This document shows positions 44,136-52,401 of a stretch of 64,000 nt of DNA, piece after piece. The translations under genes were made by a program, and so were the position numbers. Source of the stretch: Microvirga sp. VF16 (GTDB taxonomy: Bacteria; Pseudomonadota; Alphaproteobacteria; Rhizobiales; Beijerinckiaceae); the NCBI RefSeq assembly GCF_016864375.1, contig NZ_CP069355.1:496001-560000 (forward strand). The letters run 5' to 3'. The notes beneath the pieces are model-generated. The model searched no databases, was not told where the DNA came from, and saw only the letters and a list, made by a program, of their open reading frames with translations. Position 1 is the first letter of the stretch; each line of letters opens with the position of its first letter.

Positions 44136-45149
44136 ATGAAGTCGATCGGATTGTTCAAATCTTTGCCCATCAAAGACCCGAACTCGCTCATTGATCGCGA
44201 TCTTCCCGAGCCGACGCCTGGAGATGCTGACCTCCTGGTCCGTGTCGCGGCGATCGCGGTCAATCCGGCCGACTGTCGCGTACGGCGCCACAAGGCGGAC
44301 GACGGGCAGTTTGCCGTGCTGGGCTGGGATGTCGCGGGCGAGGTCATCAAGGTGGGGCGCACGGCCTCTGGCTTCTCGGCCGGCGACGCCGTTTATTATG
44401 CGGGAGATCTGACGCGTCCCGGCGGCAACAGTGAATTCCAGGCCGTCCACGCCGCCATCGTAGGACATCGGCCGAAATCGATCACGCCAGCCGAAGCGGC
44501 GGCGTTACCCTTGACGGCGCTAACCGCCTGGGAAGCCCTCTTCGAGCGGTTGGGACTGTCACTGACCGGGCTGGCCGGAGACCGAACGCTGCTGATCGTC
44601 GGCGCCGCCGGCGGGGTTGGTTCGATGGCCATCCAGCTCGCCCGCCTCGTCCCCGGACTCACCGTCGTGGCGACGGCCTCGCGGCCGCAGTCGCGCGCCT
44701 GGTGCGAACGGCTGGGAGCCCATGCGGTCATCGACCATTTTGGCGACATGGCGGCCCAATTGACCGCACTTGGGCGTCCGGCGCCGGAGCTGATTCTCCT
44801 CCTCAACGACCCGGATCGCCATTATCCGGTGCTCGCTGAGGTTCTGGCCCCCCAAGGTCGGATCTGCTCGGTCGTACCGTTCGACCATCCGCCCGACATC
44901 AACCTGATCATGCGCAAGAGCGCGGGTTTCATGTGGGAGTTCATGTTTACGAGACCGATGTTCGCGACCGCCGACAGGGCGCGGCAGGGCGCAATCCTGA
45001 ATGCGATCGCAGCAATGATCGATGACGGCCGCCTCGTCTCGACCGCAACGGAGACGCTTGGTCTGATCAACGCCGCAAATCTGCGCGTGGCCCATGCCCG
45101 GCTCGAAAGTGGCCGCACCCTTGGCAAGCTGGTGCTGTCCGGCTTCTGA
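44136..45149 (+). CDS. MDR-family (zinc-type) alcohol dehydrogenase / quinone oxidoreductase
   Basis: A 337-residue medium-chain reductase. The GroES-like domain occupies residues 1-130 (AVNPADCRVRR, GWDVAGEVIKVG) and the Rossmann fold carries LIVGAAGGVGSMAIQLARL for NAD(P)H. The structural-zinc cysteines of true alcohol dehydrogenases are absent, so it is more like a zinc-independent quinone oxidoreductase. The ATG at 44136 follows AAGGGAGTG. Probably regulated by the divergent LysR gene and co-transcribed with the SnoaL-like gene 25 bases downstream. Confidence 0.9.
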   Translation: MKSIGLFKSLPIKDPNSLIDRDLPEPTPGDADLLVRVAAIAVNPADCRVRRHKADDGQFAVLGWDVAGEVIKVGRTASGFSAGDAVYYAGDLTRPGGNSEFQAVHAAIVGHRPKSITPAEAAALPLTALTAWEALFERLGLSLTGLAGDRTLLIVGAAGGVGSMAIQLARLVPGLTVVATASRPQSRAWCERLGAHAVIDHFGDMAAQLTALGRPAPELILLLNDPDRHYPVLAEVLAPQGRICSVVPFDHPPDINLIMRKSAGFMWEFMFTRPMFATADRARQGAILNAIAAMIDDGRLVSTATETLGLINAANLRVAHARLESGRTLGKLVLSGF

Positions 45150-45174
45150 CCCATCACCTCAACCTTAAGAGAAC

Positions 45175-45579
45175 ATGCCGATGAGCACGCAGACGATCAT
45201 TCAGACTTTCCTGCAGCATATCTTTTCCGGAGCGACGGATCAGGCGCTCGCTCTGGTCGATCCAGAAGCGCGTTTTATTTCGACTCGCCCTGTTCCCAAT
45301 CCGAACAACCCGCTGCACGGCACATTTGTCGGGATTGAGGGCGCCCGGCGGTTCTTCAGCGGCTTTGGTGAGCTGCTTGAACCGGGTGAGTTCAACATCG
45401 AGGCTTCTTTCGCCGAGGGTGAGCACGCCGCAATGTACGGCACACTCCGTCACAGGAGCCGCACGACCGGAAAGCCCTTCCCCAGCGATTGGGCACTGAT
45501 CTGCCGTGTGAAGGATGGCCGTATCGTTCTTTACCACTTCTACGAGGACACCGAAGCCTTGAGAGACGCTCTCTCGTAA
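45175..45579 (+). CDS. SnoaL-like (NTF2-fold) protein
   Basis: A 134-residue NTF2-fold protein: IIQTFLQHIFSGATDQALALVD, HGTFVGIEGARRFFSGFGEL, then DWALICRVKDGRIVLYHFYED, all typical of SnoaL-like domains. Members are isomerases, hydrolases or ligand-binding proteins. It follows the oxidoreductase in what looks like a two-gene operon for detoxification or modification of a small molecule. Confidence 0.85.
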   Translation: MPMSTQTIIQTFLQHIFSGATDQALALVDPEARFISTRPVPNPNNPLHGTFVGIEGARRFFSGFGELLEPGEFNIEASFAEGEHAAMYGTLRHRSRTTGKPFPSDWALICRVKDGRIVLYHFYEDTEALRDALS

Positions 45580-45660
45580 TGGTGCGCGCCAGCCCACTCA
45601 GTGGTGCATGCGGCAGGTAGAGGGAGATATTGGCGGCCCGTTCTGACCTGCTGCGGAGGT

Positions 45661-46002
45661 GACCGGGGACGCTGCGTCTGCCCTATCAAATCCGGAACTG
45701 ACCTACAGATGGCTGGAAAACCAGAAGCCTGACTCGCTGAGGATCGTGGCGGGGCACGGCGGCAAGATCATCGGATCGGCGGGATGACACCGATATCCTG
45801 GGCGCCGTTCTCACGCGGCCGCACTCGGGATGGGCGTGCATGACGACTACCCTGCAAAGGGATTGGAACGACTTTGTTGCGAGAACTGGTTGATGCCGCC
45901 GACGATTGGCTGGGGCTCAGGCGGATGGAGTTGACGGTCTACACCGACAAGGGCCGAGCCATTCGCCTGTATCAAAGGTTCGGCTTCGAGACCGAAGGAA
46001 CT
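45661..46002 (+). pseudogene. GNAT acetyltransferase, frameshifted and truncated
   Basis: Frame 1 reads LTYRWLENQKPDSLRIVAGH and GGKIIGSAG; another frame reads LLRELVDAADDWLGLRRMEL and TVYTDKGRAIRLYQRFGFETEG. Together these make the acetyl-CoA-binding core of a GNAT N-acetyltransferase, with at least two frameshifts between and no C-terminal strand after FETEG. Confidence 0.75.
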
Positions 46003-46446
46003 CCTATTGGCTCGAATGGCTCCAGCGGAAAAACCCATCACCCCAAGCAGGACGAGCGTCGAAGGCGCGTCCTCCCTGCCCTGCTCCTCTTGCCGGCTTC
46101 GGTAAACGGCATCGACGAGGTTTGTCCAGATCACATTCTTGCCTGTCATCGCCGCACTCCAGCGACGTCAAAGAAATGGGCTGCCGTTGCCAGCAGCCCT
46201 AGTTCGGGAGGAGCGACGCCGCCTGTTGCACAAGGGGAGCGGGTCGCGAAAGCTCCTTACCGTTAGGCGCTCTCGTTTGAAATCCCCTGTCGCCTATGTA
46301 ATCGATTACGACATTATATTTTCCAAGCGGACCTATTCTATGACCGGGGAGACACAGGCCGAATGTGCTCTGTTTCGCCTTCACGGTGGCTGTTGCCTGC
46401 GCAATCTCTTTGCTCTTGCCGCTAAGCGGGACGACGTCAAAAAAAC
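46003..46446. other. No gene recognised
   Basis: About 440 bases between the GNAT remnant and the MULE-type element. A minus-strand frame (46149-45847) begins MTGKNVIWTNLVDAVYRS, faintly like the start of an IHF alpha subunit, but the similarity stops after some 18 residues. Nothing else is seen. Confidence 0.35.
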
Positions 46447-48116
46447 CTAGGACGGCAAAGCTGGCTGTCTGGTAGAGTGCGGTGGTGGGGGTCTTCTGTA
46501 CCTGATGAGAGGTGCGGGATGACCAGAATCTCAGGGCGCCAGCCGCCCGACCGCGAGCGGGTGCTGCGTCCCGCCTGTCGGCTGTGCCCGGCCTGCGGAT
46601 TGCCGATGCGGATCCGCTACCAGAACCACCGCACCCTTGTGACGCTGACGGGCTCGGTGCGCTTGCGGCTCAAGATCCGCTGGTGCGAGACCATCGGCTG
46701 CGCCCGCTTCCACAAGCCGTACCGGCCCGAGGCCGAGGGCGCCCTGGCCTTGCCCCAGCACGAGTTCGGACTGGACGTCATCGCCCTTGTCGGGGCCTTG
46801 CGCCACCGCGAGCATCGCAGCGTGCCCGAGATCCATGCGGTGCTCATCGCGCGGGGTGTCGCGATTGCTGAGCGCAGCGTTACCAACCTTCTCGACCGCT
46901 ATGATGAGCTGCTCGCCACCCGGCTGATGGAGCGCCGGCCGCTGCGGAAGCTGCTGGCCCAGCAAGGGCGGGTTATTCTGGCGTTGGATGGCGTGCAGCC
47001 GGATGTCGGCCATGAGGTGCTGTGGGTCATCCGCGACTGCCTGTCCGGCATCATCGTGCTCGCCCGCAGCCTGCTCTCCGGCCGGGCGAAGGATCTTGCG
47101 GTTCTGCTGCGCGAGGCGGTGGATGCGGTGGACGTGCCGGTCGTGGGTGTGATCAGCGACGGTCAAACCGCCATTCGCCAGGCGGTCGCCCAGGTGCTGC
47201 CAGGCGTGCCGCATCAGCTGTGCCAGTTCCATTTCCTGCGCGAGGCTGCTCATCCGATCTTCGAGGCCGACCGGCATGCCAAGAAGGAACTCAAGAAGCA
47301 GGTGCGCGGCATCCGCCGGATCGAACGCACCGTGGAGGAGCGGGATGATCCGAAAGCGGCGATCATGCAGGGATATTGTGCGGCGGTGCGCAGCGCGATC
47401 ACCGATGACGGTCGGGCACCGCTCGCGGCCGCGGGCCTCAAACTGAAGCAACGGCTGGAGAAGGTCGCCGGCAGTCTGGACCGGGTGCAGCAAAAGGGGG
47501 CTTCGCGCCGGCGCTCACGCGACTGCACCAGATGATTGACCGAGCGTTGGAGCGTACGGCCGCCTTATGGCCGGACGTGGAGTATGCCTACCGGTTCGTG
47601 CACGCCGTGGCGCATTGGCTCGGCAACCCGCACGAGGAAAGCGCCACCATGATACGGCGGCGGGTAAACGGGGTGCTGGGCGCAATGTGGCGGCATCGGG
47701 CCAGGGCCGGGACGCTGGCCGAGGCCTTCGATCATTTCCTGAAGGTCACGCGCAGCTATCGCCCTGGGCTGTTCCACACCTATGCGGTACCGGACCTACC
47801 GCGCACCAACAACGATCTCGAACAGCTGTTCGGCTCCCAGCGCTATCACGAGCGGCGCGCGACCGGCCGCAAGACCGCCGCGCCCAGTGCGGTTCTGCGC
47901 GGCTCGGTCCGGCTGCTCGCCGCCACCGCGACCCGCGTGCAGGCTCCCACGGCGCGAGATCTGGGCGCCGCGAACCGAGAGCACTGGAGGAGCCTGCGCC
48001 AGCGTCTCGAGCGAGGTCGCCGCGCGCGAACTCTACGCACCCGCTTTCGCCATGATCCTGCCGCCTACCTGGCCGCTCTCGAACAGCAGGCCTGCCAGTT
48101 AACTTTGCCGTCCTAG
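46447..48116 (+). mobile_element. MULE-type insertion sequence
   Basis: Inverted ends CTAGGACGGCAAAG (from 46447) and CTTTGCCGTCCTAG (to 48116) are perfect over 14 bases. Runs of seven A lie next to both ends, suggesting a target duplication or an A-rich target. A transposase gene in two frames fills the 1.67 kb. The transposase stop codon (TAG) is the last three bases of the right repeat. Confidence 0.85.
46519..48116 (+). CDS. MULE-type transposase, two frames joined by -1 shift
   Basis: Frame 1 (46519-about 47498) has a zinc-finger-like start (CRLCPACGLP, WCETIGCARFHKPY), then the MULE/DDE core: VILALDGVQPDVGH, VGVISDGQTAIRQAV and PHQLCQFHFLREAAH. Frame 2 (to 48116) continues FAPALTRLHQMIDRALERTA, PRTNNDLEQLFGSQRYHERR with the likely catalytic Glu, and a basic tail. 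The join lies at CAAAAGGGGG (about 47492-47501), where A AAG GGG read in frame 1 could support -1 slippage. Either this is programmed frameshifting or one A has been lost. The family within the IS system is not one I can name with certainty. Confidence 0.8.
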
Positions 48117-48523
48117 AAAAAAAGGCAATCACATGATCTCGCGGCATTGCTTTCTGTCACGGGCCGAGGGAGTTTGCTCCATCCGGCTCTGTCACGAACG
48201 GGTCGCTTCTTCGCGCGCTGCAATCGCTTCAAAAGGACAGATTGACTGTCTGTGATCCGGAGGAAGAATAAATGATCTCTATCGATGGATGAAAAGAGAA
48301 GATCTAACCCTTGAACGCAGACTCATGGTCACGCTAGAAGCTCTCGGAGAGATGGGGCGTTCTGTTCGTTCATCTGGAGTCGGTGTGCAGCGTTGATCGC
48401 GGCGCTCCTCTTGAGACTGGACGTCGTTCTTGCCGCTCGGAATTGATCATGACGGATCTCCGAAGCGATGACGCTGCCTGGCATCTAAGCAGGTCATCAA
48501 CAGCCTTCACGAAGGATCACGCC
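48117..48523. other. Leader region of the panD-bio operon
   Basis: About 400 bases between the insertion sequence and the panD-like start. No gene is supported. It must carry the operon promoter. No BirA/BioR-type operator could be identified by eye. Confidence 0.4.
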
Positions 48524-48976
48524 ATGAGGAAAGTTGTTGCGGCCAAGTTGCACGGCATCCATGTGACCGAGGCCAACTTGAACTATCATGGCTCGATCAC
48601 CCTGGATCCGGATCACTGTGAAGAGGCCGGGATCTTGCCACTCGAGTTCGTGGAGATCTGGAACAAGAACTCCGGCGCCCGGATCTCGACTTATGTGATT
48701 CTGGGCGCGCGCGGATCCCGGTGTTGCATCTTGAACGGGGCTGCGGCGCGAACCTGCCAACCTGGGGATCAAGTCATCATCTGCAACTCGATCTACATTC
48801 CGGAGGGGCAAATCACCGAGATAGCTCCGAGGATCCTGACCTTCGACCAGGCGAATAACGTCGTTGAACGTCTCAGTTATCACGTCGGGGTCGATGCAAC
48901 GGGACGCTATCAGTTTTCGATTCTCAATGAGGCAGGCGACAGGCAGCCGATCCCCCTTCTCACGGGCGTCGGGTGA
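48524..48976 (+). CDS. panD: Aspartate 1-decarboxylase-like protein (PanD family)
   Basis: A 150-residue PanD-family protein. The self-cleavage site is Gly23-Ser24 in LNYHGSIT, giving a pyruvoyl enzyme; Lys8 and Tyr21 and the RISTYVI Arg match catalytic positions of E. coli PanD. PanD makes beta-alanine for pantothenate and CoA. The ATG at 48524 has GAAGGA upstream. At 150 residues it is longer than E. coli PanD (126), with a C-terminal extension FDQANNVVERLSYHVGVD. It lies 32 bases before bioM and is probably the first gene of this operon, which otherwise concerns biotin and acyl-CoA chemistry. Confidence 0.82.
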   Translation: MRKVVAAKLHGIHVTEANLNYHGSITLDPDHCEEAGILPLEFVEIWNKNSGARISTYVILGARGSRCCILNGAAARTCQPGDQVIICNSIYIPEGQITEIAPRILTFDQANNVVERLSYHVGVDATGRYQFSILNEAGDRQPIPLLTGVG

Positions 48977-49008
48977 GCTTGCACACGTTGTTGATGAGCG
49001 GATGACCG

Positions 49009-49743
49009 ATGACTGAAGGAGTAGCGCGGCTCGTGCGCCCCAAGCCTCACATCGTCTTCGACCACGTGACCTTCGCGCACGGGGAGAAAGTTGTTTTCGA
49101 CGGCTTCTCCCTCTCGCTGCAGGAGCGGCGCGTTGGCCTCATCGGAGCCAATGGCTCGGGCAAGAGCTCGTTGCTTCGACTGGCCCACGGCTTGGCTCTG
49201 CCGACGGGTGGGACCGTCACGACCGTCGGTCTCAATACGGCCACGCACAGGAGGCAGATCCCGTCCCGCGTCGGTTTTCTGTTTCAGAATCCTGATCGCC
49301 AAATCATCTTTCCCACCGTGGGTGAGGAGATCGCGTTCGGCTTTCGGGAGCGCGGGATTCCACGCCGGGAAGCCATGCGTCAGGCTCTGGTTTGGCTCGA
49401 TCGGTTCGGGAGAGCTGAGTGGGCTGACCGGGTTGTGCACGAGCTGTCGGAGGGACAAAAGCAGTTGGTCTGCCTGATCTCCGTCCTCGCCCTCGAGCCC
49501 AGTCTGATTGTGCTGGATGAGCCCTTCGCCAGCTTGGATCTTGCCACCCGGCTCGCCTTTGTGGACCAGCTGCGGGCGCTCGAGCAGCCGATCGTCATGG
49601 CCAGTCATGATCTCGATTTCCTGGCACCCTTCGATCGCATTGTGTGGCTGGAGCACGGGCGGGTTCGGGCCGATGGACCGCCCCGGGACGTCCTGGAGGC
49701 CTACACAGCCGGGGCCCATCGGGGGATAAAAGAGTTCGCATGA
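49009..49743 (+). CDS. bioM: Biotin ECF transporter ATPase BioM
   Basis: A 244-residue energy-coupling-factor ATPase. Walker A is GANGSGKSS (near residue 46), the Q-loop FLFQNPDRQIIFPTVGEEIAFG is characteristic of CbiO/BioM, the signature is ELSEGQKQLV, Walker B IVLDEPFASLD and the switch His lies in MASHDLD. It overlaps bioN by ATGA. With BioN and BioY it forms the complete biotin importer known from rhizobia. Confidence 0.93.
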   Translation: MTEGVARLVRPKPHIVFDHVTFAHGEKVVFDGFSLSLQERRVGLIGANGSGKSSLLRLAHGLALPTGGTVTTVGLNTATHRRQIPSRVGFLFQNPDRQIIFPTVGEEIAFGFRERGIPRREAMRQALVWLDRFGRAEWADRVVHELSEGQKQLVCLISVLALEPSLIVLDEPFASLDLATRLAFVDQLRALEQPIVMASHDLDFLAPFDRIVWLEHGRVRADGPPRDVLEAYTAGAHRGIKEFA

Positions 49744-50372
49744 TTGCCGGGTATCTTGCCAGTCCCACGTGGCTGCACCGTGTTCCGGCCGGACTCAAGC
49801 TTGCAGCGGTCACGGCCTTGAGCCTTCTCGTGCTGCCGGTGACGGATTGGCGGGTGCTCGGGGCGGGATTGGTCTTGGTGCTGGTGATTTACGTCAGCCT
49901 GGGGCGCGCGACCTTGCACCGCTTGGCCTTGCTCAAACCGTTGATGCCGTTGCTGCTCGCGATCGCGCTGCTCCAGGGCTGGTTGGAGACGTGGCCCGCG
50001 GCCGCGGCCTCGACCACCCGCATTCTCCTGATGGTGCTGGCCGCAAGCCTGGTGACCTTCACCACGACCATGCAGAGCATGATCGACGCCTTAGCTCCTG
50101 TTCTGGCGCCGCTCAGACGGCTGGGGCTCAATCCGCGCGTGCCCGCCCTCGCGATCGCCCTGGTGCTCCGCTTCGTTCCGGTTCTGCTGTCCGCGTGGCA
50201 GCAGCGGGAGGAGGCGTGGCGCGCCCGCACCGGTCGCCGTGCCTCGCTCAGGCTGATCCCCTCTTTCATCGCCGAGGCCCTTCGCATGGCCGACCAAGTC
50301 GCCGAAGCGTTGGATGCGCGCGGCTTCAATACCCATTCGCCCGCTCACCACCCTCCAGGAGACCAGCTATGA
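49740..50372 (+). CDS. bioN: Biotin ECF transporter T component BioN
   Basis: A 210-residue membrane protein with four to five hydrophobic helices and the two EcfT coupling motifs, here in WQQREEAWRARTGRR and ALDARGFN (the ARG boxes that contact the ATPases). The ATG at 49740 overlaps the bioM stop. It transmits ATP hydrolysis to the biotin-binding S component BioY encoded next. Confidence 0.9.
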   Translation: MIAGYLASPTWLHRVPAGLKLAAVTALSLLVLPVTDWRVLGAGLVLVLVIYVSLGRATLHRLALLKPLMPLLLAIALLQGWLETWPAAAASTTRILLMVLAASLVTFTTTMQSMIDALAPVLAPLRRLGLNPRVPALAIALVLRFVPVLLSAWQQREEAWRARTGRRASLRLIPSFIAEALRMADQVAEALDARGFNTHSPAHHPPGDQL

Positions 50373-50926
50373 CCACCCGCGAGTTCGTTCGCATTGCGCT
50401 GTTTGCAGCGATCATTGCCGCCCTCGGGCTTCTGCCCAAGATCGACCTTCCCTTTGCGGCCGGTGTCCCGGTGACTGCCCAGACCCTCGGCGTGATGCTG
50501 GCCGGCGTTCTGCTCGGTCCGCGCTCTGGCGCCGCGGCGGTTGTGCTGTTTCTCGCGGTCGTGGCGCTGGGGGGGCCGCTCCTGGCCGGCGGGCGCGGTG
50601 GGTTCGGGGTCTTCTTTGGCCCGACGGTCGGTTTTCTGCTGGGCTGGGTTCCTGGCGTGATGGTGACCGGGCTGGTGTTTCGGGCGCTGCCCAAGCTGCC
50701 CGCCGGTGTCTCCGCCGCGGCCGCGTCCATCCTGGGCGGCATCGGTGTCATCTATGCCTGCGGCATCGCCGGTCTGGCCCTGATGACCGGATTGCCGCTG
50801 GCGAAAGCGGCCCTGGCCAGCCTCACTTTCCTGCCCGGTGATCTCCTGAAGGCCATCGCCACGGGTGCAGTTGTGGCGGCCATGCCGGCGTCCACACGCT
50901 TGCGAGCCTCCGTGCCGCAGCCATGA
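50369..50926 (+). CDS. bioY: Biotin transporter S component BioY
   Basis: A 185-residue, six-helix BioY protein that binds biotin in the membrane. Family motifs include LPFAAGVPVTAQTLGVMLAG, LGPRSGAAAVVLFLAVVALG and GGPLLAGGRGGFGVFFGPTVGFL, with a C-terminal FLPGDLLKAI. Overlaps bioN and the acyl-CoA ligase gene by four bases each. Confidence 0.95.
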   Translation: MTTREFVRIALFAAIIAALGLLPKIDLPFAAGVPVTAQTLGVMLAGVLLGPRSGAAAVVLFLAVVALGGPLLAGGRGGFGVFFGPTVGFLLGWVPGVMVTGLVFRALPKLPAGVSAAAASILGGIGVIYACGIAGLALMTGLPLAKAALASLTFLPGDLLKAIATGAVVAAMPASTRLRASVPQP

Positions 50927-52401
50927 ACGTGACCGCGGCCCTAACAGTGCACGCCCAGGCCGCCCCGGATCGCCTCGCACTGATCGTCGAGGACGAGGCG
51001 CTGACGTACGCGCAGCTGGAGGACTGCGTCTCCCGCCTGGCCGCATCGCTGTCCCAGGAGCCTGCCGGCGGGATTGCGCTGCATCTGCCCAACGGCCTCC
51101 CTCTCGCCCTGCTGAGTCTGGCCGCGGCCCGCGCGGGCCGCGAAGCCCAGATCCTGGATCCGGATTGGCCGGCGGCGATGACGCAGAGGGTTCTCACCAG
51201 TCTGCGGCCGGCCCGTGTGTTCACCTCCGACCCGCGTGTCACAGCCGATCAGGCCGTTCTCATGGATCCATCGGCGTCGCCGCAAACGCTCAGCGCGTCT
51301 CTGGTTCCTCCATGTCCCGGAGCGGTCCCAAAGACCGATCCTGGCACAGCCTTCTATGTCGGCTTTACGTCCGGGTCGACCGGGGAGCCCAAAGGGTACC
51401 GCCGCTCGCATCGCTCCTGGTTGGAGAGTTTTAAGGGCGATGCGCTCGAGTTCGGCCTTGGCCCCACCGATGTCGTCCTCGCCCCCGGGACGCTCACGCA
51501 CTCCCTGTTCCTGTATGCCTTCATGAATGGCCTGCATGCCGGAGCAACGGTCATCTTAAGCCGTCGCTTCAAGCCGACACAGGTTTTACAGCTCATCGAC
51601 CAGCATCGGGCGACGGTGCTGTATGGCGTGCCGACACAGCTTACCCTGGTGATCGAGGCGGCCGAGGAGGGGCAGCACGGACCATCGTCGTCCCTGCGCT
51701 GGATCCTGAGCTCGGGCGCCAAGTGGTTCTCTGACACCTTGCCACGCCTCAAAGCCCTGGCGCCCCATGCCCGCTTTGCCGAGTTCTATGGCGCATCCGA
51801 ACTGAGCTTCGTGACCGTGGCGAAGGGCACCGAGCCGGTGCCGGCGACGTCAGTGGGCCGGGCGTTCCCGGGCGTGACCATCACCATCCGCGATGAAGAT
51901 GCGCGTGTCCTGCCGGTGAGCCAGCCGGGACGCGTGTTCGTCGACAGCGCTCTGGTGTTCATGAACTACGCTTATGGCGGCAGCGGCGGCTGCTGGCGCG
52001 CGGGAGCGGCAGTCTCGGTGGGGGATGTCGGCTTTCTTGATGCCGGCGGTTTTCTGCATCTGGTCGGCCGCGCCAACCGCATGATCGTCTCGTCCGGCAA
52101 GAACGTTTATCCGGAGGAGATCGAGCGGGTCTTCGAACGGCACCCGGGCATTGCCGCCGTGGCTGTGCTCAGCATGCCCGATGCCCGGCGGGGCGAGCGG
52201 ATCATTGCGATGGTGGCTCTGCGCGATCAGACCGTCACTCGGTCTGCTCTCATCGCGCATGGCCGCCAGGCATTGCCGCTGTTCAAGGTGCCGCGGCGCT
52301 ATGGGGTGGTCAGCGACTGGCCGCTGACGCGCTCAGGCAAGACGGATCTTGACGCCCTGCGTCAGGCTTGGCGTCAGGGCCGCTACGAGCCCCTGCGATG
52401 A
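50923..52401 (+). CDS. Acyl-CoA synthetase (AMP-binding), biotin operon
   Basis: A 492-residue ANL-superfamily ligase that activates a carboxylate as an acyl adenylate and transfers it to CoA. A3 motif FTSGSTGEPKG lies near residue 146, A5 EFYGASE near 287, the hinge region GRANRMIVSSGKNVYPEEIE near 383-402 and the C-terminal lysine in LTRSGKTDLD near 470. The substrate is not evident. Translational coupling to bioY on one side and a thiolase on the other suggests biotin, desthiobiotin, pimelate or a related acid. Cytoplasmic. Confidence 0.88.
   Translation: MNVTAALTVHAQAAPDRLALIVEDEALTYAQLEDCVSRLAASLSQEPAGGIALHLPNGLPLALLSLAAARAGREAQILDPDWPAAMTQRVLTSLRPARVFTSDPRVTADQAVLMDPSASPQTLSASLVPPCPGAVPKTDPGTAFYVGFTSGSTGEPKGYRRSHRSWLESFKGDALEFGLGPTDVVLAPGTLTHSLFLYAFMNGLHAGATVILSRRFKPTQVLQLIDQHRATVLYGVPTQLTLVIEAAEEGQHGPSSSLRWILSSGAKWFSDTLPRLKALAPHARFAEFYGASELSFVTVAKGTEPVPATSVGRAFPGVTITIRDEDARVLPVSQPGRVFVDSALVFMNYAYGGSGGCWRAGAAVSVGDVGFLDAGGFLHLVGRANRMIVSSGKNVYPEEIERVFERHPGIAAVAVLSMPDARRGERIIAMVALRDQTVTRSALIAHGRQALPLFKVPRRYGVVSDWPLTRSGKTDLDALRQAWRQGRYEPLR

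Noticed and set aside
45847..46149. IHF alpha-like N-terminus (MTGKNVIWTNLVDAVYRS)
   Set aside because: Similarity ends after about 18 residues and no IHF core follows in any frame.
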